Positions 1-11,952 of a stretch of 64,000 nt of DNA are shown one piece after another. Below the pieces are notes generated by a model. It was given only the letters and a program-made list of their open reading frames with translations, made no database searches and was not told where the DNA came from. The position numbers were made by a program, and so were the translations under genes. Every line of letters begins with the position of its first letter. Positions within the stretch are counted from its first letter, which is position 1. Location: the NCBI GenBank assembly GCA_029582165.1, contig CM055891.1, positions 27,816,832 to 27,880,831 of the forward strand, read 5' to 3'. The stretch comes from Portulaca oleracea. Its lineage: Eukaryota; Streptophyta; Magnoliopsida; Caryophyllales; Portulacaceae.

Positions 1-1127
1 TGGTTTTTCCCGATTTGGGTTTCCACGTAAAACACTTGTCATTATCACCATTACATTGATCTTGTTTATTTTTTCTCATTACCTATATCCCTAAATTAAT
101 TATCTTGTTTGCTTCCGCTGTAATATTATATCTGGTTCAATCTGGATTTAATTCCCAATTAACAAGATGTTTCATATCTGAATTTCGGTCCTAACAAGTG
201 GTATTACAGCTGGGTCTAACAAGTGGTATCAGAGCCAAGTTCAACCAAATTTATCAGATTCGAAGACAATTAGGTTCAATCAGATTCAGATTCAGATTCC
301 TGCAAAGTTGGGATCAATCAAGAGCCTATTTCGGGATGTTTTCTACAATATCAATCTTTCAAGGTTGTTCCTACACCTGACGCTTTGATTGCCCTTCAAG
401 GGTTCTTTGGTGATGTCATATCTTCATGGAATTTGGTCCAAGGTGGAGTTTATTGGACAGTGTCCCAATTCCATTCAAACTCAAGTTTGAAAATAAATAA
501 TTATTTTCCTTATTGATACTACTTGGGCTCCAACCAGTTGGTTTTGACTAGAAGACTATTTTAGGTCTACTTGAGTTTGCTATAAATACTAGGTTATTCA
601 ACCTAGTTTGGTGTGACCAAATTATGTACTTATAGGGCACCTTCGTGAGATCTCCTTTTCTATTCCACTTTGAGAGTTTTTATTATAAGATTGTAATCTC
701 CCTTATATCTCATTACCCTTCCCTTGAGATATGTCTATTCGCGTTATGCTATAACCGTTTGAGGTCTTTCCTTCTTGGTCTCGTTGTGTTATACAGCCGT
801 TTGGGATACTTTTTGTAATATACTCCCGTTGTACTATAACCTTTGATATATTTCCTTCTTGATCTCGTTGTGTTATCAGTCGCCGTTTGGGATACCCTTT
901 GTAATATCTTCATTAAAATGAATTTTATCTTACCTCCCGTGGTTTTTTCCCATTTTGGGTTTCCACGTAAATCTTGTCTTTATCACTTCTATATTGTTCT
1001 TGTTTATTTTATCAAAACCTACATACCAAAATTAATTATCTTGTTCGCTTCCGCTGTATTATTAAATATGTTCAATATGGATTTAATTCCCTACAAGATG
1101 TCTTGTATCCGAATCTCGATCCTAACA
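1..1127 (+). mobile_element. Non-autonomous Copia-type LTR element, 5' end outside window
   Basis: Positions 1-196 match 935-1127 (same order of motifs, both ending in cctaaca), so they are the 3' parts of two LTRs. Directly after the first lies the initiator-Met primer site TGGTATCAGAGCC at 224-236, preceded by a small duplication of ctaacaagtggtat. A purine-rich stretch at 440-450 precedes the second LTR. The interior is only about 254 bp, with no gag or pol. I infer a deletion derivative or TRIM-like element that depends on proteins from other copies. The 5' boundary and target duplication cannot be seen. Confidence 0.65.
451..1127 (+). repeat. 3' LTR of the left-edge Copia-type element
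   Basis: Begins after the purine tract with tattggacagtg (probably a mutated TGTTGG start) and ends cctaaca. A TATA box (tataaata) lies at 580-587. About 100 bp at 735-815 is repeated imperfectly at 825-895 (ccttcttg.tctcgttgtgttat followed by gccgtttgggatac), a local tandem duplication inside the LTR. Confidence 0.55.
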
Positions 1128-1771
1128 GTTAATGATCATGATGATTGTTCAATTAAATGAGGCTTATTTTGAGGATTTTAATTGAGTCTCGCCTGAATCC
1201 GTTAATCCATCATTGGATTGTCCCATCCAAATACTCAATATTAAATGTGAGATATTTCATGATCAATTTTAAAAACATGGTCCTTAATAATATATCAATC
1301 AATTATATTTGAGGACAAATAGTCACTCAATATATTTCCATAAAATTGAAGGGCAAAATAGTTATTTAATCCTTATTTCCATTACAAATTCTATATCTCC
1401 CCAAAAAATAATACGAATATTGGTTTTGCTAAACATCGCCCTGGGGGCGACAAATAAGAAAGAATCTTATCTATTAAATATTAGAAACTTGCCCAATATA
1501 AAATAAAGGATATCTATATTATCTCTTTTAGATTCTATACAATTAACTAATTAATCAAATATTAGATAAGCAATCTTACTTAATTTAATTTTACTTTATA
1601 TAAAATCTGAGATTTTATCTTTTTAAACATAACATCGTATTAGTTTCCTATATAACCTCAATCAAATCCAATTACAGTTACGCAGCATTTTTGTGAGATA
1701 AAAATTACCTAAATTACAATTTTACACAAAATTAAATTTAACATTTTTGCACTTCAATTGTATATGCATGT
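1128..1771. other. AT-rich gap holding one inverted-repeat arm
   Basis: No gene is supported. Apart from the inverted-repeat arm at about 1405-1600, described separately, the DNA is AT-rich with short random open frames. Confidence 0.5.
1405..1600 (+). repeat. Left arm of a long inverted repeat around the Tat-like element
   Basis: Contains tgctaaacatcgccctgggggcgacaaataa in spirit: a palindromic GC core (cgccctgggggcg) in AT-rich DNA. The reverse complement of 13800-13955 shows the same core, and further similarity over attatctctttTagatt...attaactaattaatcaaat, with one gap of about 40 bp. The pair could be terminal arms of one DNA transposon into which the LTR element later jumped, or two inverted copies of one repeat family. 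Confidence 0.55.
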
Positions 1772-2955
1772 TGTAGACACCGGATTTTGTACCGGTATTA
1801 GTTTTAGTTATTTGTAAAAATAAGCTAGCCGAATAGTTTAGTAGCATGCAAACCCATCTCTTTTCTAGCCCGACAACGAGCACAATGGCCCAAATGTTAC
1901 GGGCCTGAGCATAATAGCCCGAAAACAAGCAGGAACCCGTCTGGGTTCCTTGGGCCTGAGCATGGCTCATTCGGAGAACCCGTCTGGTTCTGAGTCACGC
2001 CGCGGTTATACCTAACCCTAAAACGCACCCCTTGCTTCCCCCATTCCACTATAAATTAAACCCTTTTTGCCCTTCCATAGACAACACCATGGTATGCTAG
2101 AGTATTGACACTAGCATATTCTCCCCACTTCTTCTCTCCTCTTGCATGCTGCTTTACTAAAGGTTAGCATAATTGATGTAAAACATGTAGTAGTTTATAG
2201 AATTCTCTCTTTTCATATTTTCATTGTTTCTGCATGTTTTTTAATGATAAAATTGTGAAATTCATATCTAATTCCTCCTTTTTGTTTTGTTTTACTTTAA
2301 TTTAATTCTAGTAGAGTCTATTCGTTGAATAGGCGGATTTGATGATTTTTATTGTCAAATTCGTAACCTTACCCCCGAATCCATCTCTGGATTCGCAGGC
2401 TGGAGTCTGTATCTAATGGTTTGTTGTTTTTCTCCTAAAATTCAACTGGCGACTCTTTTTCTCGTGCTTTGGTGTTTTTCCTTTTTTATGATTTTTGTGA
2501 CCTAATTTGCGATTAACGCCAAAGGTAATCCGGCTTGGTTCAATCCATGAACCCAGGCGGGTTCCTGTCCTCTTTTCACTCTCCTTTGTTTCGTCTTTTT
2601 ATTCGGCAGAATTCGCAGATGTATGAAAGGAACCTTAGTTCTTCAAGAACCCGGGTTCTTCACTTCTTTCTCTTCTTCTTTTTTCTTTGTTTTCCTTTTA
2701 GGGTTTTGCGTTAAGAAACCCGTCTTGGTTCTTCGAACTCGCACGGGTTCTGGTGTTTTCCCTCCCTTTTTTGTTTCTTTTTTTCTTCTTTCCTTAAAGG
2801 TAAATCTCGGGCGCGCAAATCGTTTTTAATCTGTTAACGAAAACATTCTTAAAAGTTCAACCTTATTTAAGGTTAAGCAATCCTAGTCGGCTCCCAATCA
2901 CTTTTAAGTAGCGCCGCGAAAAAGGTCCATCGATCGATTTTTTTCGGTGTCTACA
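1772..2955 (+). repeat. 5' LTR of the Tat-like element
   Basis: Near identical to 11953-13157 over long stretches, for example the block after ccgcggttatacctaaccc. Differences fall into clusters of one-base insertions and short substitutions around 1950-1990, 2390-2460, 2610-2650 and 2705-2750. A TATA-like ctataaattaaaccc lies at about 2050-2064. Contains several copies of the aacccgtctgggttc motif that recurs through the element. Confidence 0.85.
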
Positions 2956-2958
2956 GAT

Positions 2959-2976
2959 TGGCGACTCCATTGGGGA
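2959..2976 (+). other. Primer-binding site of the Tat-like element
   Basis: TGGCGACTCCATTGGGGA three bases downstream of the 5' LTR. A closely related site (probably for a tRNA-Arg) is typical of Tat/Ogre/Retand-type plant elements; the tRNA identity is from memory. Confidence 0.6.
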
Positions 2977-2978
2977 CT

Positions 2979-5923
2979 TAAACTTAAAAAGAGGGTAAAA
3001 CTTGAAAGAATTAAATTTTAGTGTTTTTTTTGTAAAAAGAGGAGGAATTAATTTATTTCACATTTTTATCATTGTTTAGGCATATTGCATACCAGGCTAC
3101 TCTTGGGCCTTTATGGCTGGGGAGCACAAAAGCGTTGGTTTAGGTTTTAAAACTAGGAATCAATCCCGAGAGCGGGAGGTCACTACTTGTGGGATGCACT
3201 TACATCGCCAAGCATTTGATCTCTCCTCTCCCCGTGTTACACTTTAAAGGTTTCCTTGAAACCCAAAGAGCAACACCCCACACATTCTTCCTTGAATTCC
3301 ATACAAGGAAAATGCACCGGGGCGAGAACATGTGGTACCCTATTCATCTCCCTAAACCTAGAAAAAATCCCTGAATCTAAAGCCATGGTTAGGCTCATCC
3401 CGCATCTGTATGTCATGTGATTTAATCCTGTAAAAGTCGAGTCCAAGCGCAAACATGAGTAGGACGTCATTCTAGCCCGCGTAGGATCAAAAGAGAGATG
3501 GACTGGTCCAAACCCAGACGGGTTTTATAAACCCAGACGGGTTTGCTGTGCCGGGCCTAGTTGGGCTCACTGTGGAATCCTGTCTGTGCCTATTTGAAAG
3601 GGAGGAATTACAGTCTAAACCCAGACGGGTTTCGGGCCTGTTTTTCTTCTTCTTCCACTTCGGGCCAAACTGTTCGATACTGCAGTCAGCCCAACCCACT
3701 TACTATTGATCCTATTCGGCCCTTTATGACGCCCCTTGAGTCAGTGTCAGTCCTGTCAGTCATCATGCTAGGTCCATACAGAGTTAGGACATGCACTCCC
3801 ATAAAAGTGGGTGAGTCATCCTTGTGTCAGCATATAGGCGTCGTGTCCTAGGTTCATATAGGTCCACTAAGTCATACATACATTGGGCGGGTAGCGTAAA
3901 GATTCTTTCGAGCACTAGTCAGTTTCCATGCAGGCAAGATAAAAGACCATCTCCGAGCCCGCATCTGTGACCCGCGAACCGGCAGGCTCATTCACAATCC
4001 CAACTACAAACCGCCTGCCCAATCCAGTGAATCCAGTGAATCCGCGAGGGCCATTAGCGTGCCTAGCCCCCCAGAAAACTGTTGAGACTAATTCCATCCA
4101 ACGGAGGCCGTAAACCCTTCTTACTTTCAGTTTGACTTGCTTCACTTAGAAAAATCTGGACGAGATCTCAAAAGTTTTTGAAACCTTTTCCTTCAAACCT
4201 TCTGATTTTGAGACAAGTTATGAAAGTTGTATCTGACTGCTTTGACTATCTTAGAAAGTATAAATGTGCGTGCCGCAAATCTTTGGGCTAAGTTTAGTTG
4301 ATTGAGCCCCATCCCGTGAGTCCACATTGCCTAAATTTTGAATTGATCACTTTTGTCAATTCCATGATCCCTTGAGTAACTCACCCATTAGTTGCATCTC
4401 TAGAACTTGTTTTGCATCTTGCTTGAGACTACACATTTGCATTGCACGCTGTGACAAAGTGATTAAGGCATTCGATTTTATTTTGATAAGCTACATAGCT
4501 AAATAGCCTTCCTTACATTATATTTACCGTTCTTTTTGCTCCGCCTAGCCTTTGTTTATCCTTTTTTCATGATTGAACCCTGACAATACGAGCCTTGGCC
4601 TCTGATATCCAGTATCCCTTTGCCTTGCTTGGTTGGATGAGAGTTTGTCTTTTTTTGGAAGTTTGGGAGAATCTGAAAGTCCCATATCTTGAGCGATTGG
4701 TATTTGGTTATGTTGTTCATATATTATATCAAAGTCGAAGATATTCTTCTCCCCGATCACCCACAAAAAAGAAGTAAAAAAAAAAAAGAAAAGAGTTTCA
4801 AAAATAAAAGGGTGATTAGGGAGATTCAATTTAAAGTTCAGAAAACTTTGACCTGGTTGTATTCAGTTGAGATGTTTCAAGGTGAGAGGTGAAATGTCTT
4901 GCACACATTAAGCAAGAAGGAGAGTTTAGAGTGTTTTATTCGTTGAAAATCAATCCAAGCATGACTCTTAACTCCTCATTCCCAAATTTTGCCGCTCCTT
5001 ACCCTAACCTAAGCCCCGTTGCAACCCGAAAAAGTCTTTTTGATTGTCACTTGTGCATTGCATACCTTTAGTGGAGAGTGAGGTTCTTACCAAGCTTATG
5101 GTAGTTTGTTTCTATTGGTTTGAGTATGAGAAAACACACATACATTTTCAAAATTGAGTGTTTGAGTGTTTGTTCTTTCCTATGTGAGGTTTGCTCTTTT
5201 TAACTGACCTACGTCCATAACTAACCGCGCACATTTGCATTATTCTTAGAACTGTTGGCGGATTTATGCCTCTGAAGTACTTGTTCTCTCTTTTGGGATT
5301 CGAAAATTTCTTCCTATCTCTTTCGAACTGAGTTTTGATCTTGTCTAGATTAATCTTGGCGCTTGCTTGTTGAACTGATTTTGTTTCGACCGAAAATTCC
5401 TTATCCCAGAATCTTTCAGCAGCACATAGAAAATCCCAATATCAAATGTCTTCGCCGGCCCCGAAACTGCAGCTCGAACGTACTTGTAGCGTTTAATTCT
5501 CATCTTTTTATTATTTTGGTCTTTTTTTTCGGGGAAGTGGGAGTAATCCCACCATGTAGATTGCATATCGCATTGCATTAGTGTGCATAAGGATACATGA
5601 AAATAAAAGAAGTGCATTACGTAGCATCATTATTGCATAAGCGTCACATCAGTAGTTCGCACTAGTACAAAAAAAACATAAAAAAAAAAGAAAAAGCGAA
5701 AAAAAAAAAACGTTATCTCATCATTGCATTGCATTGTCCTAAGTGCATAGAGTCATACATAACGTTACATAGGTTCGTTGCATAAAGACCCTGCATCTTT
5801 CTCAATCCTCATCATGCCGGACCTCCACCGCCACCACTGGCGCTATCAGCCCCATGGGTTCCGCTTCCACCAGCTCCAAAGTAAGTGTCCCATTGATAGT
5901 AGGAGGAGTCTACTACCTCTGTA
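2979..5923. other. Gene-free 5' interior of the Tat-like element
   Basis: No coding region is supported. It holds three more copies of the cagacgggtt motif (3515-3630), poly(A)-rich stretches at 5670-5710 and several gcattgcat words at 5560-5790. By position this should be leader and gag, but I saw no gag or zinc-knuckle motif on either strand, so the autonomous genes appear to be replaced or lost. Confidence 0.5.
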
Positions 5924-8564
5924 TCACCGCCTGAGCGGACGGTGCAATACTTGATCTTGCTGCGTTAAGCCAAGAGTGTTGGAACGCCACTCTTGATTAC
6001 CTCGAGCCACCTGTGGAGCGGGCGAAGTTCTTACTACAGCTCGGGACAGCCATCCCGACCATTCCCGAGTTTGCGTTCCCCATCCAGACGATCGAGGTCG
6101 CTCCAAACCCTGCGAAGGAGTAACGGAACAAGCGGTTGAGACGGAAGCGATGGCGCCATCTACAAGGGCACGGTTATACCCCATAGATGCACCCGAATCA
6201 CTGCGAAGTACCACAGTAGGATCGACCGCCGCAAAGGAAGTGCCAAAACCCAAATCCACAGTCGGTGCAGGAGACGCAGGAGCATACCCGGGCATTCCAT
6301 AAGGGTACTGAGGCGAAGGATGAGAGGGTTGGCGCCTAGACCCCGAATGATGAGATTCTGGAGGAGTACCTAAATGCAGTGAAATGCCTTCTTGATCACC
6401 GCACACAGCTCCACCAACAGCGCTAGACTCGGAACACGTCTCCACCACGAAGCTGGGGGTGCCACGCCGAGAGCCGCGGCTCCGGCGAGAATTCCCATGA
6501 TCATGAGACCGTATCTGATGCCCCTGCTCACCTAAAGACATGGAGGATATGCTGTTCTCCACGGACCGCTGAAAATCGTGGCCAAAATCCGTGTCTCCGT
6601 AGTGGGAACTGGTTGAATGACTATCTTCAAGCAAGATACCTTTCCCACGATCATCGTGCGCCGGCGTGCCCGTACTCCGCCTACTCCTCTCCCCGTGCCT
6701 TCGGAGAGCACCATCACCCCCATAAGACCGCCTCGCGTCGGCCATAAAGGAAGAATGTCGAGGAGGGTCAATCGCTCGGCCGCCACGAGGCACCTGCGCA
6801 TCTGAACGGCGAAGAGGATCCACAGGGCGAGACTGTGCATCGTCACCCACGTCTGCGTCCCCGACCACAGAACCTGCAAGGTCTTTCTCGCGAGCCCATT
6901 TAAGTGTGAAGTAATTCTTGAGAAAGCCTTTCGCTTGTTTCCATCGCCACTGCACAGAATGAGGAAAATTGGTCAAAGTTTGAGCAAATTGCAACTAAGC
7001 AAGGAAAAAAGGGGAATCACCTACCGGCTTTCCCAGGATCTTCTCTAATTCTGGTTTGATGTCCTCGCTAGTCGCCCTTGGGTAGCCACAAACTGTGTCC
7101 CCAGAGTTACTCTGGCTCTTCTCGTCATCCTTGCAATAGGGCCCTAACTGCAACAAACAAAGAATTGGTCACATTAGGCGGTAGTAGAAGGGATATGAAA
7201 AGAATAAATAGAGGTCTTCTTCCTACCTTTACGAAGGCCGGCGGTCCCGATATTGTTCCCATTCTTCCCAGAATTGGTCGGGCGATGCCATCGATGCATG
7301 GTTAGTATACCAAGAACCCGTCTTGGCTGCTACAAACGCCTCGGCATGCAAGGCTCGCGGATCGTTCATGGTCTCAGGAGGGTCTGATGGTATTATCCAC
7401 CTTTCATGGCCCAGGGTTTGCCTCGTAAACCTCTCACCAAGGCTCCAGACCCAACCGGACGGGCTCTCCATCACCAAGCGCAGGGTACTATCCCTATGCG
7501 TCGCATTTCGTGAGGGGATAAAATCTTGTGGAATCGCAAAGCCAACCCAGTCATTCCAATTAACATCATCCTGCACAAATAGAAGAAACATAAGCATCAA
7601 AGAAACACAAGAGAGATTACATGAAGAATGTACCTCTTCAAGATGATCCAAGATGCGGCGCAGCTCATCCAAGCTCCCAAATGGCTTCTTTTTTTGCTCG
7701 AGGTAGTTTTTGTGCTACCGTTCTGCTGCTGGCACTGTCTGGGCATGTCGGGTAGGGATGGTGAATCCCTTAATATACTCGTACCCCCATACCTGCAAAT
7801 ATGTCAATACCGAGACTCACGATATAGGAAAAGAGAGAAAAGCATGTAAAAGAGAAGCGTCTCGAAGATTACCTCGAGCACCTTCCACATGCTCGCCGCC
7901 ATCTCCGCGGACTCTCTGGTGCGAAGAATGGGTCCACATCAGTGCCAGGCCGGACACCAATGCGAAGCCAGCGAACGAAGTTAGCATAAGCAGCCTTCGC
8001 CCAGTTCCGATGAATGACCTGCTCTAGATCAAGGAGGTTTTTCATCCAGGTCAAATAAACATCATCACCTCGATTGGCAAACATTGTGGCAGAGATGAAG
8101 TATGCCAGGAAAATGAAGCGACGCTGAAACTCATCCATATGAGTGAAGTCAGCGGAAGTGATGACAGCCTCGAAGGAGCCGTAAGAAAGCTTCATTTTTC
8201 GACCAAATCGGCGCCGTTCGAGCACAGGCTCTAAAAGTTCCATCACCGGTCCGCACAACAGGTCGGTCGACATCTTGACCACCCCAGCGTAGCCCGGTAA
8301 TCATCACAAAGTCGACAGGGGTTATGGCCATTTCTCTCACAGGGAGGTGAAAGGTGTTGGTAGAATCCTGCATCTCTCCAAGCGCCGCCCCATTACCCGT
8401 GGTGTGCAAGGTTCCCAGGCCTTAACACATTTCCAGAAGAGATCGAGTCCTGACTCTTCTAAAAGTGTAAGCGCCCAGTTATCTTCTGCAAAATGCTCGA
8501 CCACCTTGATCGGCTTCCGCATATTGCCACCAGTTCTAAGGGAGTCTTCCTGAGGATCCACCAT
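5924..8564 (-). pseudogene. Antisense plant mobile domain (PMD, aminotransferase-like) gene remnant
   Basis: Read on the minus strand this is a multi-exon gene. Exon 1 (ATG at 8564, to about 7873) has the PMD signature TNTFHLPVREMAITPVDF followed by MITGLRWGG, then an F..R.FIFLAYF segment and WAKAAYANFVRWL. Exon 2 (about 7797-7633) begins VWGYEYI and ends LDHLEE. Exon 3 (about 7572-7228) has FTRQTLGHERWIIP, exon 4 (about 7148-7025) EDIKPELEKILGKP, and exon 5 (about 6952 to 5924) runs into a Ser/Arg/Gly/Pro-rich low-complexity tail. Introns have GT-AG ends. At least three one-base frameshifts (near 8400, 8275 and 7905) and a TAG in exon 2 break it, unless some are assembly errors. PMD proteins such as MAIN/MAIL1 act in silencing and genome stability, and the domain is often carried by plant transposons. 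The orientation opposite to the element implies its own promoter. Confidence 0.75.
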
Positions 8565-8649
8565 AAAAATTTAGAAAAAAAAAGGTCCCTACGGCAGCCT
8601 ATCAAGTGATCCCTAATTTAGCAAAAGTCAAATTGAGCTTCCACTAAAT

Positions 8650-10450
8650 TAGGGGGCTAAGAAAAAAGAGAAAAAAAACTTGGCGAGACGGGTTCTTTGC
8701 ACGTTTGCAGGCCCAGTACAAGCCCAAGAATCAGGCTTCGCGTTTGCGGGCCCAGTACAGGAAGGACCCCAGACGGGTTCTCGGCGCAAAATACAGGCCT
8801 TGCATTTGCAGGCCCATTGTAAAAAAAAAAAAAGGCAAAAGGCAGACGGGTTCCGTTAAGGAAGAAAGGAAACTGGGCCTCACTTTTCGGCCCACCCAAG
8901 AAAAGCTGGGCCTCGCTTTTGGGCCCACACCTGCGAACTCAGACGGGTTCTCTACAAAAGAAAGGGGGCTGGGCCTTGTTTTCTTCCGGCCCACCCAAGA
9001 AACTGGGCCTCGTTTTTTTTCGGCCCAGCAGTGCCTAACACAGACGGGTTCTGCAAAAGGGGTTTCGGCCCAAGAAGGTTGGGCCTCACTGTTTCCGGCC
9101 CAACCAAGGAAACGCAGCCGGGTTTCTTTTCAAGGGGGCTGGGTTTGGGCCTCACTGTTTTCGGCCCAATTAAAGCTGGGCCTCGTTTTCTTCGGACAAA
9201 AACGCAGCCGGGTTCTTCAAATGGGCTGGGCCCTATTTTCTTTCGGCCCACCCAAGAAAAGTGGGTTGGGCCTCACTGTTTCCGGCCCAACCAACAGCAA
9301 CGCAGACGGGTTTTGACTGGGATGGGCCTCGCCGTTTTCGGCCCACCTAAAGCCAATCCAACGCCTCACAGCCAAGAAATGGGCCTTGTCTTTGCCGGCC
9401 CAGATGTGCAACGCAGACGGGTTCCATCTCTCAAACCGACTCAGATGCAGGTTAAAACGTAGACGAGTTCTATGGTGACGGGTTCAAGGTTTGGGCCTCG
9501 CTGATTTCGGCCCACCACATCATCTAATTGCATCCTATTATCTATGGATTTGAACAATACGGGACGGTTCTCTAAAGCTCGATTTAAACAATATGGGTAA
9601 TTGACATAAATTACTTGTAGCTAAATCAACAAGCTAGAATTAAAACATTTCTACTTGCAAATTTATACTATAATTAAAGAGCAAAGTCAAGAAGAAGACA
9701 TTACCCGGACATGTGAATGCTTGTGCCATACATGATTCCACGGTTCAGGCACCAATATCGACGGTTCCCAACCCGGCCTAGGAGTCCATGCTCGCCGGGA
9801 GGACATTTCATGTGCCCAGTTTGCTGCATGAGGTTGAACGGGCGGATCCCTAACTTTCCTAACCATTGCTTCCTAACTAATGAATGAAGGATGAGAGGTG
9901 TGATTGAGTAAGAAGTAGAAGTGAAGGATGAGGTGTGTGATTGAAAGCATGAAGAGGCACCCCTTTTTATAAGGGAATTGGATGCATACACACCACACAA
10001 GTGGCCAAGCGGCGGGTCCCAGCAGCAAGATAATGGAGAGCATGCATTGGCCGGAAATCTATCCTAAAATCTATCCATGCATTGGCCAAAAGAAAAAAAA
10101 AAGAAGAAAAAAAGAGAGAAGAGAAAGCAGGCCCAACGCTGCAACCGGCCCAATACTTGTGAGCCCAGACGGGTTCACTGAGCCAAGTAACGGCCCAAGA
10201 AACAGGCCCAGTGTAAAAAACAAAAAAAAAGAGAAAAAAGAAACGCGGACGGGTTCCTGGGCCTTTTCACTTGGAGCCCAACGTACTGACCCAGATGCAT
10301 TTGGCCCAGTGGAACTTGGACGGGTTCCTACTCACCGGCCCAAGATACGTCGCGAAAAAGGGCCTTGCATTTGCAGCCCAGTAGAACTTGGATGGGTTCC
10401 TCGTCGGCCCAAGCTCATCACAGCCCAAATGGGCCCAAATTCGTCACTCT
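8650..10450. repeat. Irregular array of GGCCCA/TGGGCC and AGACGGGTTC motifs
   Basis: Two blocks (8700-9520 and 10120-10450) are built from phrases pairing TGGGCCTC...TTTCGGCCCA with AGACGGGTTC every 50-90 bp. I count at least 25 GGCCCA/TGGGCC in the first block alone. The spacer 9531-10119 is AT-rich and holds nothing I recognise. Open frames crossing the array encode only repeat-derived peptides. TGGGCC/T is the plant site II element bound by TCP factors. The array lies immediately upstream of the antisense PMD gene, so a promoter or enhancer role is possible but unproven. Confidence 0.7.
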
Positions 10451-10599
10451 AATTCAAGCCCAAAGCAATGGCAAACTTCAGCCCACTTCCGAGCGCTAAA
10501 GCACAACTGACAGGTAAAATCTCTGACTCACTTTGGATTTCAAATAAACTGATGCCTTCTTTCTTTCTTTCTTGCAGGACAATGCGCGAAATACAGCGG

Positions 10600-11560
10600 C
10601 CGTCATCGGGCCTTAACAATACATGACACCATCAGCCGTCGCCGGGCTAGTACGCGACATTTCCCCACCAGTGGTCGTCATCGGGCCTTAACAATACGTG
10701 ACATCAGCCGTCGCCGGGCTAGTACGCGACACTTCATCAACAACGGCCATCATCGGGCCTTCACAATGCGATAGCGGCCATCGTCGGGCCTTCACAATGC
10801 GACGACGGCCATCGTCGAACGCCAGCGTCTGACGAGGCGACGATCGGGCCTTCACAATGCGATAGCGGCCATCATCAGGCCTTCACAATGTGATGGCGGC
10901 CATCATCGGGCCTTCACAATGCGATGGCGGCCATTGTCGGGCCTTCACAATGCGACGAGGGCCATTGTCGGGCCTTCACAATGAGACAAGGGCCATCATC
11001 GGGCCTTCACAATGCGATGAACATCACATCTACATCGGCGCAGGACCCAGCTTCCAAGCGTCAACAGCGGCCATCGTCGGGCCTTCACAATGCGACGAGG
11101 GCCATTGTCGCCTTCACAATGCGAGGCCATCATCGGGCCTTCACAATGCGATGAACATCACATCTACATCGGCGCAGGACCCAGCTTCCAAGCGTCAACA
11201 GCGGCCATCGTCGGGCCTTCACAATGCGACGAGGGCCATTGTCGGGCCTTCACAATGCGACAAGGGCCATCATCGGGCCTTCACAATGCGATGAATGTCA
11301 TATCTACAACGGCGCAGGACCCAGCTTCCAAGCGTCAACAGCGGCCATCGTCGGGCCTTCACAATGCGACGAGGGCCATTATCGGGCCCTCACAATACGA
11401 TGACAGCGGCCATCATCGGGCCCTCACAATACGATGACAGCGGCCATCATCGGGCCCTCACAATACGATGACAGCGGCCCGATGGGCCCTCACAATACGA
11501 TGACAGCGGCCACCATCGGGCCCTCACAATACGATGACACTCATCTTCACGCCACGATGG
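10600..11560 (+). repeat. Tandem array, about 34-bp units, before the 3' LTR
   Basis: Units read cgggccttcacaatgcgat plus a spacer of cggccatcat type. Two diverged longer units start the array at 10600 and 10675. A clean run of 34-bp units (cgggccctcacaatacgatg with acagcggccatcat) fills about 11383-11545. Between them a higher-order unit of about 130-140 bp containing ggcgcaggacccagcttcc recurs at about 11040, 11172 and 11312, with a diverged copy near 11830. All frames are open because of the periodicity; I do not regard it as coding. Confidence 0.85.
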
Positions 11561-11952
11561 CCCATCACCCGGCCATCGATGACACGCCATCATCAGCGTC
11601 CCTCGGTCGCCTTTACGGAAGAAAGCGGCATCAACCAACATCGACGGAAGAAGCTTCAAGCGTCACCTCATCACGGCGGCCAAGCGGATCAACCCCGACC
11701 GACTTTACGGAAGAAACTAAGCAGGTCAACTCATCTTCAGCGGCCATCATCGGGCCCTCACAATGCGATGACACCCTTTTCAACCCATTCGGTCAGCTTT
11801 ACGGAAGAAACTAAGCAGACCAACCAACATCGGCGCTGGACCAAGCTTCCAAGCGTCAACCAGCTTCAGAACAGGCTTCTGATTCATATCCAAGATCATC
11901 AAGACTACTTTGATCATCGTTTTACTCAAACTCGATCAAAGTGGGGGCTATC
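11561..11952 (+). other. 3' untranslated region and polypurine tract of the Tat-like element
   Basis: Contains three tttacggaagaaa words (about 11613, 11704, 11799) and ends in the polypurine tract aaagtgggggc at 11938-11948, which primes plus-strand synthesis just upstream of the 3' LTR. Confidence 0.6.

Noticed and set aside
843..1160. Open frame of 105 codons with hydrophobic residues
   Set aside because: It lies inside an LTR and has no family resemblance.
8705..9462. Long overlapping open frames on both strands
   Set aside because: They run through the GGCCCA/AGACGGGTTC array and encode only repeat-derived Gly/Pro/Arg-rich peptides in several frames at once.
10600..11560. CRISPR-like repeat spacing
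   Set aside because: Units are adjacent, diverge gradually and form higher-order repeats, and the DNA is a plant LTR element.
2979..11952. Hidden gag-pol of the Tat-like element
   Set aside because: I looked for reverse transcriptase, integrase and protease motifs on the plus strand and found none.
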